From: Collinsella sp. zg1085
GTDB lineage: Bacteria > Actinomycetota > Coriobacteriia > Coriobacteriales > Coriobacteriaceae
Direction of reading: 5' to 3'
DNA: 64,000 bases
Assembly: GCF_018889955.1 (NCBI RefSeq)
Contig: NZ_CP076545.1
Span: 1,364,001 to 1,428,000, forward strand
Below, piece by piece: positions 44,417 through 53,925 of this stretch. The notes under the pieces were generated by a model. It made no database searches. It was not told the origin of the DNA and saw nothing but the letters and a program-made list of their open reading frames with translations. Within the stretch, counting starts at the first letter, position 1. Each line of letters begins with the position of its first letter. Made by a program: the position numbers and the translations under genes.

Positions 44417-45214
44417 CTACTCGCCTTCGTCCTCGTCATCGCTCTTTAGAAAATCGAGCCGGCTACCGGTAAGACCTGCCTTACCTTCGCGCATCACAAT
44501 AATGAGGCGCGTCACCAGCAGTGAAATCTCGTACAGCGACAGCATGGCTGCATACATAAACATCAAGGTAACTGGGCTTGCATCAGGGGTAACCGATGCC
44601 GAGACCACCAGCATAATGACATAGATATAACGCCATGCGGCACGAAAACTTGCATAGGGAACAATATGAAATACCGCGAGATAAAACACAATGAGTGGCA
44701 GCTCAAAACCGATGCCAAATCCAATCATGAGCAGAATTTCAATGTCGATATAGTCTTTAAGCTCAGGTATTACATGAGCTACTGAACGACTCTCCTCAAT
44801 CAACCACTCAAAAGCAGCAGGCGCGATGATGAAGTAACAAAAAATCAAACCAATAAAGAACAGAGCCACGGCGGCAAAAATTGTTGGAACCACCCATTTG
44901 CGCTCTTTAGGTTTAAGTGCTGGCAAAAAGAAGGCCAGAATTTGCCACAAAATCATGGGCGTACACATAATGATAGCGCTTCGTAGGGCTACGCCAAATT
45001 TAATTGAGAAACCGCTCAGAGAGCCGAGCAGCGAAAGGTCTTCACCCGGTTGTAAATAGGGGCGAATAGGTTCTTTAAGAATATCAACAATGACAGGAGC
45101 AGCAAAGTAAAGCACAATCGTTGCTGCCAGCAGAGAAACCACCACAATGGTCATGCGTCGACGCAGCTCACCAAGGTGATCAAGCAAGGGCATACGCGCG
45201 GGTCCGATGGGCAT
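44417..45214 (-). CDS. tatC: Sec-independent translocase TatC
   Basis: 265 residues, six transmembrane helices. It binds the twin-arginine signal and docks TatA. N-terminus LLDHLGELRRRMTIVV, the conserved PF-type loop (MIGFGIGFELPLIVFYLA) and helix 5-6 region are visible. Its ATG overlaps the tatA stop (TAATG), so the two are coupled. It makes a minimal Tat system with the upstream gene. Confidence 0.95.
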   Translation of the reverse strand: MPIGPARMPLLDHLGELRRRMTIVVVSLLAATIVLYFAAPVIVDILKEPIRPYLQPGEDLSLLGSLSGFSIKFGVALRSAIIMCTPMILWQILAFFLPALKPKERKWVVPTIFAAVALFFIGLIFCYFIIAPAAFEWLIEESRSVAHVIPELKDYIDIEILLMIGFGIGFELPLIVFYLAVFHIVPYASFRAAWRYIYVIMLVVSASVTPDASPVTLMFMYAAMLSLYEISLLVTRLIIVMREGKAGLTGSRLDFLKSDDEDEGE

Positions 45215-46014
45215 TACTGCTCACCTCCTTCTTCTGATGTAGCTTTGGGTTGCATGTCCTCAACAGGAGCTTCTTCTTCCGTTGCAGCCACAGAAGGCTG
45301 AGCCCCTGAGCTACTTGAGCCACCCGAAGCGCCTGCAACAGAAAGCTGTTCGTCTTTAGTAGTTCCTGCAACTGGACGCCGACGCGGGCGGCGACGGGCA
45401 TACAAATCTTCAGTTGTTTGAATCTCAACTTGCTGAACATCGGGTACTGCAGCAGTACGCGCAGCTGAATCCTCTGCAGCTTGAACAGAATCACCCGCAG
45501 AACTTAACGCTTCTTGAGAGGCTGCATCACCGGGCAACACGCTCTTAGCCTCAGCAGCTTGAGACGCTGGCGCGCCTGCTTCAACCTTCTCAGCTCCCTC
45601 ACCTAGCTCAGATGTCTCACCAGCTGACTCGTGTGCCTCCAAATCTGTACGCACCCCAGATGGTTCCCCTGCCTCTTGCGCTGCTTTCTCAGCGGCTAAA
45701 CGAGCACGTCGCTCCGCAAAGGTCTCAGTCGAACGCGATTTTTTCTCGGGTTCAATGTCAGCGTCGGCATCGAGGTCTTTTTGCGTGGCACCAGCAACTG
45801 CAGCACTCACCGTTTTGAGCGGATCCCCAACCACCTCAGTCATGGGGTCAATTACCTCAGACTGCACCATGGTAGTCATCTTCTCCTGCGTCTCTCTAAA
45901 TTGACGCAGCGCACGCCCCAGCGTGCGACCCATCTGCGGCAACTTATCAGGACCAAACAAAAGAAAGCCGAAGACTAAAATAATCACCAGCTCAGTTGAA
46001 CCTATGCCAAACAC
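45214..46014 (-). CDS. tatA: TatA/B-family twin-arginine translocase subunit with long tail
   Basis: 266 residues. The N-terminal helix and hinge are canonical (MFGIGSTELVIILVFGFLLF, then GPDKLPQMGRTLGRALRQFR). The rest, about 180 residues, is an acidic Ala/Glu-rich disordered tail with an Arg cluster (RRPRRRP). TatA is usually under 100 residues, so the tail is long; the FGPDKLP sequence and length leave TatB possible. Operon with tatC. Confidence 0.85.
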   Translation of the reverse strand: MFGIGSTELVIILVFGFLLFGPDKLPQMGRTLGRALRQFRETQEKMTTMVQSEVIDPMTEVVGDPLKTVSAAVAGATQKDLDADADIEPEKKSRSTETFAERRARLAAEKAAQEAGEPSGVRTDLEAHESAGETSELGEGAEKVEAGAPASQAAEAKSVLPGDAASQEALSSAGDSVQAAEDSAARTAAVPDVQQVEIQTTEDLYARRRPRRRPVAGTTKDEQLSVAGASGGSSSSGAQPSVAATEEEAPVEDMQPKATSEEGGEQ

Positions 46015-46129
46015 TCAGACCTCCGGGTGCCTCAATGATTAAACCCTCACCTAGAGCTTAAACATACATGCAATTTGCCCATTATAACCCGCTTCGCGCA
46101 TCACTGCGCCCAAGCGAACAAGGCAGCCT

Positions 46130-46444
46130 CTACTCTGCTGAAATGCCAATCTCATCAGCGACACCAAGCAATTGAGCAACACGCGCTACATTGGCCTGCG
46201 CATGAACAATTGCGAAGCCCCGCGCACGCTCCTCAGCGTGATGAGCTGCGCCCACCAACACACCAATACCAGTTGAATCGATATAGCTCACACCTGAAAA
46301 ATTAAGCTCAACACGGTCGGTTGGCTGCTCAAGCGCTAGGTTAATAGCATTGCGCAGCTGGTCGGCATTAGAAATATCAATTTCGCCTGAAACGACGATG
46401 CCATAGGTCTCAGGCGACGGTGTAGTTTGAATTGACAGCTCCAT
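46130..46444 (-). CDS. STAS-domain anti-sigma factor antagonist
   Basis: 104 residues from ATG 46444 (GGAGGAA upstream). A SpoIIAA/RsbV-like STAS fold with the phosphorylatable serine in SYIDSTGIGVLVGA. It should bind an RsbW-like kinase and release a sigma factor. No kinase or sigma gene is beside it. Confidence 0.9.
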   Translation of the reverse strand: MELSIQTTPSPETYGIVVSGEIDISNADQLRNAINLALEQPTDRVELNFSGVSYIDSTGIGVLVGAAHHAEERARGFAIVHAQANVARVAQLLGVADEIGISAE

Positions 46445-46702
46445 CAAGTTCCTCCATACCACGTACTATCCACGTTGTTATGTGCGCTCCATTGTACCGA
46501 TGCACACAAGAGTACCTAAGCAAACCTCCCTATCATCATGAAAGGGACAGCAGAATAAATGCCGCCTGCCTTGAAAAAGAACCACACAGTTGCGCGGTAA
46601 CTCATACGGTCAAACAGATATACCTAAGGCAGTCGCACATATTCGCGCATATGTAAAACAGCTTTGCTTGCCCGTTAAGGCTCGTGGGCAACCAAGCGAA
46701 CC

Positions 46703-48013
46703 CTATGCAATACCGCGCTCCTGAGCTGCAAGTTCAGCACCTACCACATGTGTTGCAAGCACAAGCACCTCAAGTGCTGCCCGTAAATCTTCAAGTGAGG
46801 GATAGCTTGGAGCAATGCGAATATTGCAATCTGCGAAATCTTGTCCAGCCGGAAACGTTGCACCGGCAGGCGTTAAGGTAACCCCTAATTCCTTGGCTAA
46901 GGCAACAATGCGCCGCGCTGACCCCACAGGACCGTTAAAGCTCACAAAATAGCCACCACGCGGATGCGTCCACGTTGCTAAGCCAGTATTGCTCAAGCCC
47001 TCTGACAGCATGGTTTCAACCAGCTCAAAGCGCGGACGCAAAAGCGCGGCGTGTTGAGCCATATGTTCCCGCAGCGCTGCAGATGTAGGCAAAAAGCGCG
47101 TATGCCGAAGCTGATTGAGTTTATCGGCACTGATTAAGCCCGCCTTCATATACGCCGAAAACTCTGCAATAAGCTCATGGGATGCTCCCACAAAAGCAAT
47201 ACCCGAACCAGGAAAGCTTATCTTTGATGTAGATGCAAAGGCTACCACACGCTCCTCATGACCTGCAGCACGCGCCAGCTCAAAGATGTTTGCCAGCTCA
47301 TCACCCGTATCGTAGAGGTCGTGAACACAGTAGGCGTTATCCCAAAGAATTTTGAAATCGGGGGCCGCTGTCTTCATGCTCACCAAGCGACGAACAACCT
47401 CGTCGCTATAGGTAATACCAGTTGGGTTTGAATACTTGGGAACACACCAAATGGCTTTAATGGAATCATCTGTAGCAACCAGCCGCTCAACCACATCCAT
47501 GTCAGGACCTGTTTCTGTCATGGGAACCACTATGTTGAGCATACCTAGGTTTTCTGAAATGCCAAAGTGGCGGTCGTATCCAGGAACCGGGCAAAGCACT
47601 TGCGGCAAAACACCGTCATGCGCGGCGCTATAACTACCCCATGGTTCAGCCCCACCGGTGCCGCAGTGCCAAAACATCGCCAAAATATCATGCTCAATTA
47701 AAAGACTTGATGAACCCAGCACAAGGCACTGCTCAGCCGAGCAGCCTAGAAGCTCAGCGCCAAGAGCGCGGGCAGAAGGAATCCCCTCAAAGCAGCCGTA
47801 GTTGGCGCAATCAATACCCTCGTCAAATAAATCTGCATCACTGCCTAATATGCTAAGCATAGGACGCGATAAATCAACCTGAGCAGGAGAAGGTTTGCCA
47901 CGCGCCATATCAAGCGCCAAATGACGAGCCCTCATTTCATCAGCCTGGCAGCTCAAGCGCTCACGTGCCACACGAAGTTCGTCATCGGTCATCTGTTGAT
48001 ATATGTTTGACAC
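46703..48013 (-). CDS. PLP-dependent aminotransferase (Aminotran_MocR family, aspartate aminotransferase type)
   Basis: 436 residues, start GTG 48013 with AAGGA upstream. The PLP lysine is in ASTSKISFPGSG; KYSNPTGITYSDE and WDNAYCVHDL are the fold-type I substrate and cofactor motifs. The family (PF12897) contains aspartate aminotransferases of subgroup 1c that transfer amino groups between aspartate and 2-oxoglutarate. Stands alone. Confidence 0.88.
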   Translation of the reverse strand: MSNIYQQMTDDELRVARERLSCQADEMRARHLALDMARGKPSPAQVDLSRPMLSILGSDADLFDEGIDCANYGCFEGIPSARALGAELLGCSAEQCLVLGSSSLLIEHDILAMFWHCGTGGAEPWGSYSAAHDGVLPQVLCPVPGYDRHFGISENLGMLNIVVPMTETGPDMDVVERLVATDDSIKAIWCVPKYSNPTGITYSDEVVRRLVSMKTAAPDFKILWDNAYCVHDLYDTGDELANIFELARAAGHEERVVAFASTSKISFPGSGIAFVGASHELIAEFSAYMKAGLISADKLNQLRHTRFLPTSAALREHMAQHAALLRPRFELVETMLSEGLSNTGLATWTHPRGGYFVSFNGPVGSARRIVALAKELGVTLTPAGATFPAGQDFADCNIRIAPSYPSLEDLRAALEVLVLATHVVGAELAAQERGIA

Positions 48014-48250
48014 CGGTTTTCCTTTCTACCATGCCCTAGAACACATCTCAGGCGCAGCATGAAGCTGCCAGAAGCATATGCAAGAACAGGCGTGCGCCTT
48101 GTTGTGCATAGTGTAAGTCTATATGTGCTACACCAAACAACATACGCCCAAACTTGTCCTGCTTTCCCTTTGCAGGAGTATAGCCCTCCGCTGTTTCAAA
48201 AGCGCAGCATGCTATATTGAATGGAGAAACTACAAGTTAAGGATGACTCA

Positions 48251-48505
48251 ATGGAGCAATTTGCCTTTCAATCCGAAGCCTTTGGCGAGCTGCAGCGCTT
48301 GGTTGATAGCCTTTATACCGGACATGACCAAGTTGACCGGCTTGATGTTATGGTGCAAGCGGAAATCCTCGACTTACCCGATGACCTGCTTGAAATCGTA
48401 AGTTTACTTCCGCCGGGAAACTATGAACGAAGCCGCATGTGTGACCAGCTTAATTCGGCATTAGCGGCACACGGCTGGGGCAACCTATACGGAACCGTAG
48501 AGTAG
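48251..48505 (+). CDS. small conserved-looking hypothetical protein
   Basis: 84 residues from ATG 48251 (AAGGATG upstream). Acidic, helical, no signal peptide; ends LAAHGWGNLYGTVE. The pattern DLPDDLLEIVSLLPPGNYER is distinctive, but I do not know the family. It lies 14 nt before the next plus-strand gene, so the two form a small operon. Confidence 0.65.
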   Translation: MEQFAFQSEAFGELQRLVDSLYTGHDQVDRLDVMVQAEILDLPDDLLEIVSLLPPGNYERSRMCDQLNSALAAHGWGNLYGTVE

Positions 48506-48519
48506 AACAGGGCTGACCC

Positions 48520-48951
48520 ATGACATACGGCAATTATTCACAGAACAACGTGCAACGAAAACACGAAGCAATTAAAGCTGCTGACGAGGCGCTTATACAT
48601 CTCAAGCGTTGTTTTGATGCTCTTAAATCAGCAAAAAAATGGGGCTTGTTTGATATATTTGCAGGCGGCATGATGAGCTCATATATCAAGCACCAACGCC
48701 TTAGGGCAGCCAATAGAGAATTTGAGCAAGCACGCGGAGCTGTTCAACGTTTTATGCATGAAGCTACGGAGATGCAGAATATCACCGCGCTTGACCTTGA
48801 CCTTGATGGGCTTATCAGCGGCATCGACATCTTTTTAGACAATGTCTTTGTAGATGTGTATGTGCAAAGCAAAATCAATGAGTCTATGCGACGCATGGGT
48901 AGAGGCATTACGCAAATTGAAGAACTCAAAGAACGACTCGAAAAAGCATAG
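48520..48951 (+). CDS. hypothetical helical protein
   Basis: 143 residues, mostly alpha-helical and rich in heptad-like spacing at both ends. It contains KWGLFDIFAGGMMSSYIKHQ, a motif seen in uncharacterised cytoplasmic proteins of Gram-positives. No signal peptide. It is paired with the 84-residue gene upstream. Function unknown. Confidence 0.68.
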   Translation: MTYGNYSQNNVQRKHEAIKAADEALIHLKRCFDALKSAKKWGLFDIFAGGMMSSYIKHQRLRAANREFEQARGAVQRFMHEATEMQNITALDLDLDGLISGIDIFLDNVFVDVYVQSKINESMRRMGRGITQIEELKERLEKA

Positions 48952-49048
48952 TTAAGCCCGGTGCACCCAAAAGACCAACACGACAGTTCTCTAGCAATGG
49001 ACACAGCATCTTCAAGCTGGTAGCCCATCACCCGCTTCAAGTGCGCTG

Positions 49049-50422
49049 CTAAGCCCCCTTGTCATCCAGAGCATGTCCTGCGCGTGCAACGGCAACACGC
49101 ATAATTAACAAGCCTGCAAGCGCCGCCGTAACCGAACCCGCTAAAATAGCTGCTTTAGCAGCAAGAATCTCATGAGGCTCACCGGCAAAGGCAAGACCTG
49201 CAATTAAGATTGACATGGTAAAACCAATTCCGCCAAGTACCCCGACCCCGGCAATATGCGCAAGGCTCACGCGTTCAGGCAACTCAGCAAGCTTTGTCGT
49301 TACCATAATGGCAGTAACACTAAAAATACCAAGCGGCTTACCCAGCAACATGCCCAGATAAACTCCAATGGAGATAGGGTCTATGGCCAGTGCCAACAGC
49401 GGCTCATCAACCAAGCGTACCTGTGCATTTACAAAGGCAAAGATAGGTAAAATAATGAAGTTAACCGGTGTTGCAATCGCGCGCTCCAGACGAATCAACG
49501 GCGGCGATACACGGTGAATGGTGCGTTCAAGCTCAACAGCCGTTGCCGTAAACTCATGCTGACCAAGAACGTGCGCGTCCTCGTCATAGTTGTCTTCCAG
49601 CTCAGGCAAGGCAGCATCCTCTAGCCATGTTGTAAGCCGCGATAAGCGCAAACCCGTACCTGAGGGCACGCAAAACGCCAAGATAACACCTGCAAGGGTT
49701 GCATGTACGCCCGATTGAAACAGGCAAAACCACAGAACTAGACCCAGTACCATATAAGGCGCAAGTCGTACGTGTTCCGTATGGTTAAGCGCCCACAGCA
49801 CCAAGGTAGTAGCCGCAGCGGCACCCAGCCACAAAAAATCGGGACTTGAGCCATAAAACAGGGCAATAACCACAATGGCAAGCAGGTCATCTGCAATGGC
49901 AAGCGTGCTAAAAAACACACGTACACCAGCAGGAACTCGATTGCCTAGCAGCGATAGAACCCCTAATGCAAAGGCAATATCGGTTGCCATAGGAATAGCC
50001 CAGCCATGTATAGCACCGCTTTTGTTGAGCACTGCATAGATGGCAGCCGGCGCAACTACGCCTCCAACAGCTGCCAGCATGGGCAAGAGAGCCTGCTTGG
50101 GCTGGCGCAGCTCACCAACCGTCATCTCAAACTTAAGCTCAATACCTACCAACAAAAAGAAAATCGCCATAAGAAAGTCGTTTACAAAAACCTCAAGTGG
50201 CATGGTCAATGTAAGCGTGCCTATGTTCACGCCAAACGGCATCATAAGCAGCTGATGCACCAGCTCAAACGCATCAGAATTAGCAACTATCACCGCAGCT
50301 ACAGCCGCGAGCACCATAACAGCTGCAGCGATGGTACCGTTATCGGTAATCTCCTCATACATGCTTTTGCGCCGCAGACGCTTTTGTTGTTTGTTGGTAT
50401 ATACAAGCTCAATGTTTTCCAT
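49049..50422 (-). CDS. nhaA: Na+/H+ antiporter NhaA
   Basis: 457 residues from ATG 50422 (AAGGTG upstream). About twelve transmembrane segments. The ion-binding aspartate pair is in LAIADDLLAIVVIA. The motifs FFLLVGIELKFEM and PMATDIAFALGVLSLLG are typical. A hydrophilic insert (EDNYDEDAHVLGQHEF) lies in the central loop. It expels sodium in exchange for protons. Confidence 0.95.
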   Translation of the reverse strand: MENIELVYTNKQQKRLRRKSMYEEITDNGTIAAAVMVLAAVAAVIVANSDAFELVHQLLMMPFGVNIGTLTLTMPLEVFVNDFLMAIFFLLVGIELKFEMTVGELRQPKQALLPMLAAVGGVVAPAAIYAVLNKSGAIHGWAIPMATDIAFALGVLSLLGNRVPAGVRVFFSTLAIADDLLAIVVIALFYGSSPDFLWLGAAAATTLVLWALNHTEHVRLAPYMVLGLVLWFCLFQSGVHATLAGVILAFCVPSGTGLRLSRLTTWLEDAALPELEDNYDEDAHVLGQHEFTATAVELERTIHRVSPPLIRLERAIATPVNFIILPIFAFVNAQVRLVDEPLLALAIDPISIGVYLGMLLGKPLGIFSVTAIMVTTKLAELPERVSLAHIAGVGVLGGIGFTMSILIAGLAFAGEPHEILAAKAAILAGSVTAALAGLLIMRVAVARAGHALDDKGA

Positions 50423-50457
50423 ATCACCTTCCCGGCACACGGCCTTACTGCTATACA

Positions 50458-50486
50458 ACACAGCCCGCGCATTACACGGGCTGTGT
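50458..50486 (-). terminator. hairpin between ppaC and nhaA
   Basis: ACACAGCCCG (50458-50467) and CGGGCTGTGT (50477-50486) form a perfect 10-bp stem with a 9-nt loop, 115 nt past the ppaC stop. The T run on the minus strand is poor (TTGTATAG), so it may be a weak terminator. Confidence 0.6.
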
Positions 50487-50600
50487 CTTATACGATACTA
50501 GCCTGATTGGCTGCTACTTCATGCCTCTTTGTGCGGCAGGCCCCTATGCAGCAAACAACTCACGTACATACATAGGCGCCAACATTTCAAGAGGGATTGC

Positions 50601-51542
50601 TTACTGTGCTACCGCCAAAATTGGAGCTGCAACCTGCTTCTTGCGCGACAAAACGCCTGGCATCCAAACGCCCTCAGGCTCATCAGTAATGCCCAGACCC
50701 TCCTGTGCTGCCTGAGTATCACCGCAGAGCAACACCTGAGAGCCCTCTTCCAAAATATCGGTAATCAGCAGAACCACACCAGCAGCCTGTTTTTCTTGGC
50801 GATATGCTTCCATCGCCTCACGAATCTCTGCAAGTTGTTCAAGCGCAGCGGCACCATCGACCGTCTCATACTGGCCAATATACAAATCTGCACCGTTAAC
50901 GGGGAAGCATTTAATATCACGACGCACCATTTGCTCAGGCGTAAAATCACCCGACCCACGGCTCTTAAAAATCTCTTTTCCATATTCAACAGGGTCAACC
51001 CCAAGTTGCTTGCCGTGACGCTCTGCAAACTTGCGATCAACATCAGTGGTTGTTGGGCTTTTAAGCATAACAGTATCGGTCATCATGGCTGCAAGCAAGC
51101 ATGCCGCCTGAGCATCAGTTGGGGTAATGCCATATGCGTCAAAGAGATACGAGATGACCGTGCAGCTTGACCCCCACGGCAACACCACCATAAAGGGTGG
51201 CTGAGCAGTTTCAAAATCGCCAACGCGGTGATGATCAACAAGACCCAACAGCTGAGCATGCTCACGTCCTGGAACTGACTGACCACTCTCATTATGGTCA
51301 GTTAGATAAAGCTTAACCGGCTCTTCGCCCTCTGCTGGGGGCTCAATCTTCTCAAGCAACTGAGGCTCTTCAATGCCCCACTTTTCGAGCACAAGCTGAG
51401 TCTCACGAGGAAGCGGTCCCAAACGACACGGAACATAGGTATTTCCGTCGTTGAGCTGATTTTTGAGCTGCGCAAACATAACAGCCGACATAATAGCGTC
51501 GTTATCTGGGTTTTGGTGTCCGGTTACGAGGATGGTACTCAT
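50601..51542 (-). CDS. ppaC: manganese-dependent inorganic pyrophosphatase (DHH family)
   Basis: 313 residues from ATG 51542 (GGAG upstream). It hydrolyses pyrophosphate to drive biosynthesis. Motifs: GHQNPDNDAIMSA, LTDHNESGQS, LGLVDHHRVGDF, and a C-terminal DHHA2 domain ending in GVWMPGVLSRKKQ (SRKKQ substrate clamp). Confidence 0.95.
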   Translation of the reverse strand: MSTILVTGHQNPDNDAIMSAVMFAQLKNQLNDGNTYVPCRLGPLPRETQLVLEKWGIEEPQLLEKIEPPAEGEEPVKLYLTDHNESGQSVPGREHAQLLGLVDHHRVGDFETAQPPFMVVLPWGSSCTVISYLFDAYGITPTDAQAACLLAAMMTDTVMLKSPTTTDVDRKFAERHGKQLGVDPVEYGKEIFKSRGSGDFTPEQMVRRDIKCFPVNGADLYIGQYETVDGAAALEQLAEIREAMEAYRQEKQAAGVVLLITDILEEGSQVLLCGDTQAAQEGLGITDEPEGVWMPGVLSRKKQVAAPILAVAQ

Positions 51543-51642
51543 AAAACTCCTCACAGTTTTTTAACTCACAGATAGCTGTATCCTAGCACGATTTTTACCC
51601 GCTCAAGCCTTTACCAGACGAAGAGTGCATGCTTTATGCAAG

Positions 51643-51670
51643 AAAAACGGGCACCCGCTTGGATGCCCGT
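51643..51670 (-). terminator. intrinsic terminator after the C69 dipeptidase gene
   Basis: ACGGGCA (51647-51653) and TGCCCGT (51664-51670) pair, with TTTTTCTTGC following on the minus strand. It lies 48 nt past the C69 stop. Confidence 0.85.
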
Positions 51671-51717
51671 TTCTTTGTTGCATATTGTATTGCTGCAAGC
51701 TACTACAAACAGATTAC

Positions 51718-53925
51718 TTAACGCTTCTTACGACGGTTCATCACGACGCCAGAACCAGCAGCCACAACGCCAAGAGCAGCTACGATGCTTACGGCACCAG
51801 CAACAAAGTCGCCCGTCTTAGGTAGCATAGTTTTAGCTTTATTTGGCATCGTCTTATGAGACATATTGCCTGGCTTTTTCTCGTCCACTACCTTTTTCTT
51901 GGGAGTTACACCAGGCTCCTTCTCAGGATTGGGAGTCTCAATTGCTTCTTTCTCTGAAACAGTAACTGTTGCCGTTTCAGAAACTGCTGTTAAGCCAGTA
52001 GCAGAGGTAGCAACAACGTAGTAGCTGCGAGTTCCTGCCATCGACGTATCAATAGGCAACATTGCACTCATTGAACCAGCGATTGCGCGATCGTTGTTAT
52101 TTGCGGCACGCTCACCAGTATTCTCAGCAGCACCAACCTCATACCATTGATACCTAACCGTAGAATCGGCACCTTCAACGCCCTCAAGCACCACAGCGTG
52201 AGCCATTAGAGGCTGCGCAGCATCGCCAAGCTTGTAGTTTGCCGAAGCAGGCTGCATAGTAAAGCTCGGCTCAACAAAGTGACCAGCGTAGTTAAGCGGC
52301 GTGCGAAGCATACCGTCTTCACCCAAATCGCTTGCCTTAAACTTCTGTGAGAAGTCACCAGCATTGATATACGCACGAATCTCGTTCAAAAGACCCTTTG
52401 CCTTGGCATACAGCGCCTCAGTTGCCTCGTCAAAAAGACGATTTGCAAGTGCACTACGCTTTTCAGGGGCGGTATTTTTCATAATACCGTCTACAACATT
52501 GTGCTGCGCAATAATCGAGCGCTGAACAGCGTCCAGATAGGCACGAGCACCTTCAGCCACGGTACCACGGTTGTTGTATGCAAGCGTATTGATGTCCATA
52601 AAGACATAGTCGAGAATCTTACCCGGCTCATCCTTCATAGCCTCGGTAACACTATCGTCATCCCCCATGTGAGCGGAGTCGATGGTGTTCCATGCGGGGA
52701 AGTACTCCTCAGGAACCTCGGTTAACAGCGCTGAATAAATGGGAAAATACACACTAAACTCGCAGCGAGACAGTGCCTGCCACTGAACAATAGCAATGTC
52801 TTGCGGTTGACCCTTGCGAATCTCAAACAAATGAGCTTCAGTTGTGCGATTGTTACCAATGGCGTAGAGGTACGCATTGAGGTTTGCGTTGAGATTTGGC
52901 GTTTGCTCTCCGCGGGCGCAAAGTGCGCGCAGTGCCTTAAAGGTGTCAATCTTGTCGCCGCTCGGCTTAAAGGTAAGCTGAGGATTAGCAACGGAGCTTA
53001 CCTCACCATTAGCGCTAACCGTATAGTCGGTACCCTCTTTGAGCACGTCACCAAAATAGGCATGACCCTGAACATAGCGCGTCCACTGCGCTGAACCTGG
53101 GTCTTCTAAACCATAGCTTGCAAAGATATTAGGGGTATCGTCTTCATATTTAACCAAGAAGCCATGTTCTTGAGCAAGCTTTACGAGGTTTTCCGAGTGA
53201 ATACAGGCATTCTCATCGTCAAGGTTTACCTTGTACTGAAGACGGCCAATGTTGGGGTTTACCGATACTACATCGCTTGCCATTTTGATAGCAAACCACT
53301 GGTGACCAGAAACCTGTGAAAACAGCCACGTCTCATTGGCATCTGCAATAATGACCATGTTTTGATCAAATGAGCCGTGCTCGTCAATAATCTTGCCGAG
53401 CTTACGCACACCATCGCGTGCGTTATCGGCTACTGAGAGCACATAGTCACCCATGTTGTACTCACCAATACCGGTTGCAACATTAGGGTCAGCTGCTTTT
53501 GCTCGCTCATTATAGTCAAGCGTCAAGGTGCCTGAAACGGCTACACCCTTTTCGTTGATACCTGCCTCAGAATAGACACGTGATGCCGCTTCATCATCTT
53601 CTGCATCCCACTCCGATGGCAGGTCGCGAAGATAGGTGTAGCGATATGACGTGCCGGGTAGCGTGTACTCAAAGCCCTCAACCGTGTCACCATTTTCAAA
53701 CGAACGGAACACTTTGTTTTCCATGCGCTCCTGAATGCCGAAGCCTTTTACATAGCGCGGTTTCCAGTCTTCAGCGCGCCCCACATAGGTGGAACCATTA
53801 GCCGTGAGATCTGAACCCACATAAACCTGGGTACAGGCCAAGGCGTTCAACGGTGCCGCCATAATGAGCGACGCCGCAAGCATGCCCCCCCCTGCTACCC
53901 TTCGTACAAAATTACGTACTTTCAT
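51718..53925 (-). CDS. LPXTG-anchored C69-family dipeptidase
   Basis: 735 residues. The signal peptide ends at ALA, followed at once by CTQVYVG, exposing the N-terminal nucleophile cysteine of the C69 (PepD) family after processing. GSTYVGRAEDW and GINEKGVAVSGTLT are core motifs. An Ig-like domain (about 570-660), a Lys/Pro linker and an LPKTGD signal at 701 follow. It is a wall-bound peptidase that cuts dipeptides or amides. An 8-base G tract sits in the signal peptide codons (VAGGGM). Confidence 0.92.
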   Translation of the reverse strand: MKVRNFVRRVAGGGMLAASLIMAAPLNALACTQVYVGSDLTANGSTYVGRAEDWKPRYVKGFGIQERMENKVFRSFENGDTVEGFEYTLPGTSYRYTYLRDLPSEWDAEDDEAASRVYSEAGINEKGVAVSGTLTLDYNERAKAADPNVATGIGEYNMGDYVLSVADNARDGVRKLGKIIDEHGSFDQNMVIIADANETWLFSQVSGHQWFAIKMASDVVSVNPNIGRLQYKVNLDDENACIHSENLVKLAQEHGFLVKYEDDTPNIFASYGLEDPGSAQWTRYVQGHAYFGDVLKEGTDYTVSANGEVSSVANPQLTFKPSGDKIDTFKALRALCARGEQTPNLNANLNAYLYAIGNNRTTEAHLFEIRKGQPQDIAIVQWQALSRCEFSVYFPIYSALLTEVPEEYFPAWNTIDSAHMGDDDSVTEAMKDEPGKILDYVFMDINTLAYNNRGTVAEGARAYLDAVQRSIIAQHNVVDGIMKNTAPEKRSALANRLFDEATEALYAKAKGLLNEIRAYINAGDFSQKFKASDLGEDGMLRTPLNYAGHFVEPSFTMQPASANYKLGDAAQPLMAHAVVLEGVEGADSTVRYQWYEVGAAENTGERAANNNDRAIAGSMSAMLPIDTSMAGTRSYYVVATSATGLTAVSETATVTVSEKEAIETPNPEKEPGVTPKKKVVDEKKPGNMSHKTMPNKAKTMLPKTGDFVAGAVSIVAALGVVAAGSGVVMNRRKKR
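53885..53892 (-). repeat. 8-base homopolymer in the C69 dipeptidase signal peptide
   Basis: Eight C on the plus strand encode GGG GGG GG of the codons for VAGGGM, about codons 12-14. The frame is intact (on) with eight bases; gain or loss of one base would cut translation early. It matches the position of the 7-base tract in the adhesin. Confidence 0.65.
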
